Assembly (NCBI RefSeq): GCF_031157255.1
Contig: NZ_JAVIFX010000016.1
Span: 114,359-178,358, forward strand
Length of the DNA: 64,000 bases
Reading direction: 5' to 3'
Source of the DNA: Bradyrhizobium sp. LHD-71
GTDB lineage: Bacteria > Pseudomonadota > Alphaproteobacteria > Rhizobiales > Xanthobacteraceae
A model generated the notes under the pieces. It was not told where the DNA came from. It ran no database searches and saw only the letters and a program-made list of their open reading frames with translations. Of this stretch, positions 62,483-64,000 are shown one piece after another. Within the stretch, counting starts at the first letter, position 1. Each line of letters begins with the position of its first letter. Position numbers and translations under genes: made by a program.

Positions 62483-62530
62483 TGGAATTCAATTCCAATA
62501 TGCGGTTTCCGGAAATGGAATCGGATTCCA
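62483..62530. promoter_or_regulatory. IclR-type operator array: two 15-bp palindromes around a central one
   Basis: TGGAATTCAATTCCA (62483-62497) and TGGAATCGGATTCCA (62516-62530) are both perfect palindromes with an odd central base, 33 bp apart centre to centre (about three helical turns). TTTCCGGAAA (62506-62515) lies between them. The TGGAAW...WTTCCA form matches the pattern bound by IclR-family proteins. The array sits between the divergent receptor gene and iclR-type gene, so it should control both. Confidence 0.8.
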
Positions 62531-62598
62531 AAACTACTTGACGAGGCGCCTAGGGAAAGAGCAGGAGTGGAAAGAGAACTAGGTGAGGAAATGCAGCC

Positions 62599-63558
62599 AT
62601 GTCCAAAGGTGCTGTCGCGGCGATCGGCGCGGGCGCGATCAGTCAGGCTCGCGTGAAAGCGATGCGTCGTTCGCAGGCCGGCGAAGTTGCGAGGAAAAAG
62701 GCTTCGCTGGTTGGCGCGGCGAGCCCGAGTGGTCTGCTCGAGCGTACACTACGTGTCCTCGAGCTCCTCTCCGATAATGCGCACGGTTTGCTGCTATTCG
62801 AGATTGCCGATCAGCTGAGGATTCCGCGCAGCGCAACTCATCGCGTGCTGACGAGCTTGCTTGAGCACGGTTACGTCCGGCAAGAACGGCATCAAGGTGC
62901 TTATCAGTTGACCGCCAAGATCGCCTCGCTTGCGTTCACGTTCCTGACCGGTAGCGGCATTACCGATTTCGCGCAGCCGATCTTGGACAAGCTTGCACGC
63001 GAGTGCGGCGAACTGGTGCGCCTTGCCATGATCGATGGCAAGGCGCTCGTTTGGGTGGCCAAGGCACAGGGGTCACCGCACGGGCTGCGTTACGATCCCG
63101 ATATGGGGCAGATTGGCCGCCTGTCATGTTCTGCCAGCGGCCATGCATGGCTCGCCTGTCTGCCCGACGAAGAGGCGCTGGCTCTCGTCGAGAAACAGGG
63201 CTTCGGCTTGCGGAGCGAGTATGGCCCGCGCGCACCGGAGACCAAGGGTACCTTGCTCAAATATCTGCGCGAGACCCGCAGGCGAGGCTTCAGCGTGTGC
63301 GTGCAAACCTACTCTCCCTGGATGAATTCATTCGCTGCGGCGATCCGACATCCCAATACCAAGGAGGTCACTGGAGCCGTGGTGATCGCGGGTCCCAACA
63401 TCCGCCTTACGGAAGCGCGCATGCTGGAGCTTTCGCCCCTGCTGGTTGCTGCAGCACAGGAATTGTCGCTGGCGACCGTCGCGTCGCCGGGTCTCTACGG
63501 TCCGAAAGCGAGAACGCAGGTGAGTATCTTCGACGAGCCGAGAGACTTGCGTGTCTGA
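62599..63558 (+). CDS. IclR-family transcriptional regulator
   Basis: 319 residues. About 40 residues of a basic N-terminal extension ('ARVKAMRRSQAGEVARKKAS') precede the winged helix ('LLERTLRVLELLSDNAHGLL', 'ADQLRIPRSATHRVLTSLLE'). The effector domain follows ('LARECGELVRLAMIDGKALV', 'GRLSCSASGHAWLACLPDEE', 'SVCVQTYSPWMNSFAAAIRH'). It is divergent from the transporter/AroE/BVMO operon with the palindrome array between them. By analogy with PcaR- and PobR-type proteins it may respond to an aromatic or hydroaromatic acid; that is inference. Confidence 0.93.
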   Translation: MSKGAVAAIGAGAISQARVKAMRRSQAGEVARKKASLVGAASPSGLLERTLRVLELLSDNAHGLLLFEIADQLRIPRSATHRVLTSLLEHGYVRQERHQGAYQLTAKIASLAFTFLTGSGITDFAQPILDKLARECGELVRLAMIDGKALVWVAKAQGSPHGLRYDPDMGQIGRLSCSASGHAWLACLPDEEALALVEKQGFGLRSEYGPRAPETKGTLLKYLRETRRRGFSVCVQTYSPWMNSFAAAIRHPNTKEVTGAVVIAGPNIRLTEARMLELSPLLVAAAQELSLATVASPGLYGPKARTQVSIFDEPRDLRV

Positions 63559-63651
63559 GGAAAGGGTCCTGCGGATCGTCGAACGTTACCCTGAAAGAGG
63601 TCGGAGTGTGACCGGCATAGTCCGGCGGCTTTGCAGGAGAATAGGTGGCAC

Positions 63652-64000
63652 ATGATCTGGATAGATCTCACCGGCAAGGTCGCTGTCGTCACCGGCGCGG
63701 GGTCGGGTATCGGACGGGGCATTGCGATTGGTTTGGCCGAAGCGGGCGCTACGGTCGCAGTGATTGATCGCGATGAAGCTTCGTCGAGCACAGTAGATGA
63801 AATCAAGTCGCGCGGGGGGCAGGCGCGCTTTCTTCGTTGCGACGTCACCGACAACGACAGCGTTGGCAAGGCGGCGGCTGAATCACTTGAAGCGCTCGGA
63901 CCGGCCTCGATTCTCGTGAATAATGCCGGAACGTTGCGGGCGGGAAGTCTCGACACGCTTTCCCTCAGTGACTGGCAAGCGAATCTGTCCCTAAACCTGA
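63652..64000 (+). CDS. Short-chain dehydrogenase/reductase, 3' end off the window
   Basis: The 116 residues visible from ATG 63652 (GGAGAATAGG site) start 'IWIDLTGKVAVVTGAGSGIG', with the TGxxxGIG cofactor motif and an acidic residue after strand 2 ('VAVIDRDEASS', favouring NAD). 'FLRCDVTDNDSV' and 'ASILVNNAGTLRAGS' (NNAG motif) follow. The catalytic Ser-Tyr-Lys lie beyond the edge. It follows the IclR gene on the same strand and could be a further step of the pathway it controls. Confidence 0.92.
   Translation, partial: MIWIDLTGKVAVVTGAGSGIGRGIAIGLAEAGATVAVIDRDEASSSTVDEIKSRGGQARFLRCDVTDNDSVGKAAAESLEALGPASILVNNAGTLRAGSLDTLSLSDWQANLSLNL

Noticed and set aside
1..64000. CRISPR arrays, rRNA genes, retron or other defence modules
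   Set aside because: No regularly spaced repeats, no rRNA or reverse-transcriptase-like sequence and no recognisable restriction or abortive-infection genes were seen; the only toxin is a truncated HigB.

Overview
The window looks like a chromosome segment from a metabolically versatile alphaproteobacterium of the Bradyrhizobium/Afipia/Rhodopseudomonas type. The reasons are the high GC content, the mix of catabolic and transport families, several Bug-type (TctC) solute receptors, an IS3-family element of a type common in rhizobia, and many decayed rhizobial gene fragments. This placement is inferred from family resemblance; no rRNA, tRNA or marker gene is present to test it.

Layout. (1) 1-9975: a partial VOC protein, then a dipeptide/oligopeptide ABC locus. 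A leftward operon runs from about 7915 to 1029 (two DUF1028 proteins, substrate-binding protein, two permeases, GntR regulator, flavin-dependent monooxygenase). The two ATPases are divergent at 8036-9975. (2) 10049-16834: a remnant of a strawberry-notch-like helicase, a small matrixin-type metalloprotease, a PhzF protein and an aminotransferase, divergent from a MocR regulator with a direct-repeat operator, and an aromatic-ring-type FAD monooxygenase. (3) 16891-21500: two Bug receptors, a LysR regulator, an old-yellow-enzyme oxidoreductase and a truncated CoA transferase. (4) 21617-31264: a secreted or anchored hypothetical protein, then a CheB/CheR/PAS protein overlapping a 1499-residue hybrid kinase that carries two different kinase cores. 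(5) 31400-36500: a scrapyard with a decayed IS3 element, a truncated HigB toxin, a hydrolase tail, and two intact membrane proteins (TMEM175-like and TSUP).

(6) 36564-43609: a winged-helix/TPR regulator, a LuxR-type regulator with an unusual N-terminus, an M20 amidohydrolase, an apparently inverted serine-hydrolase fragment pair, a third Bug receptor and a small membrane protein. (7) 43993-45085: an insertion element with perfect 16-bp ends and a frameshifted DDE transposase. (8) 45658-51194: a fourth Bug receptor, an IclR regulator, and an acyl-CoA set (enoyl-CoA hydratase broken by one base, acyl-CoA dehydrogenase, nitronate-monooxygenase-like protein). (9) 51333-52680: a recombinase tail and phage-like small proteins. 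(10) 53524-64000: a DsrE protein, a TIM-barrel isomerase, and a leftward operon of branched-chain-type ABC transporter genes in which LivM, LivG and LivF are one polypeptide, followed by a shikimate-dehydrogenase-like gene and a Baeyer-Villiger monooxygenase. A divergent IclR regulator and three palindromes lie at its head, and a partial SDR gene is at the edge.

Overall the window is a series of regulator-plus-transporter-plus-oxidoreductase catabolic cassettes separated by decayed mobile DNA. No CRISPR array, prophage structural cluster or obvious defence island was seen. The best leads are the tandem DUF1028 pair embedded in a peptide-transport operon, the dual-core kinase coupled to CheB/CheR, the triple Liv fusion, and clean operator architectures for MocR, IclR and LysR regulators.
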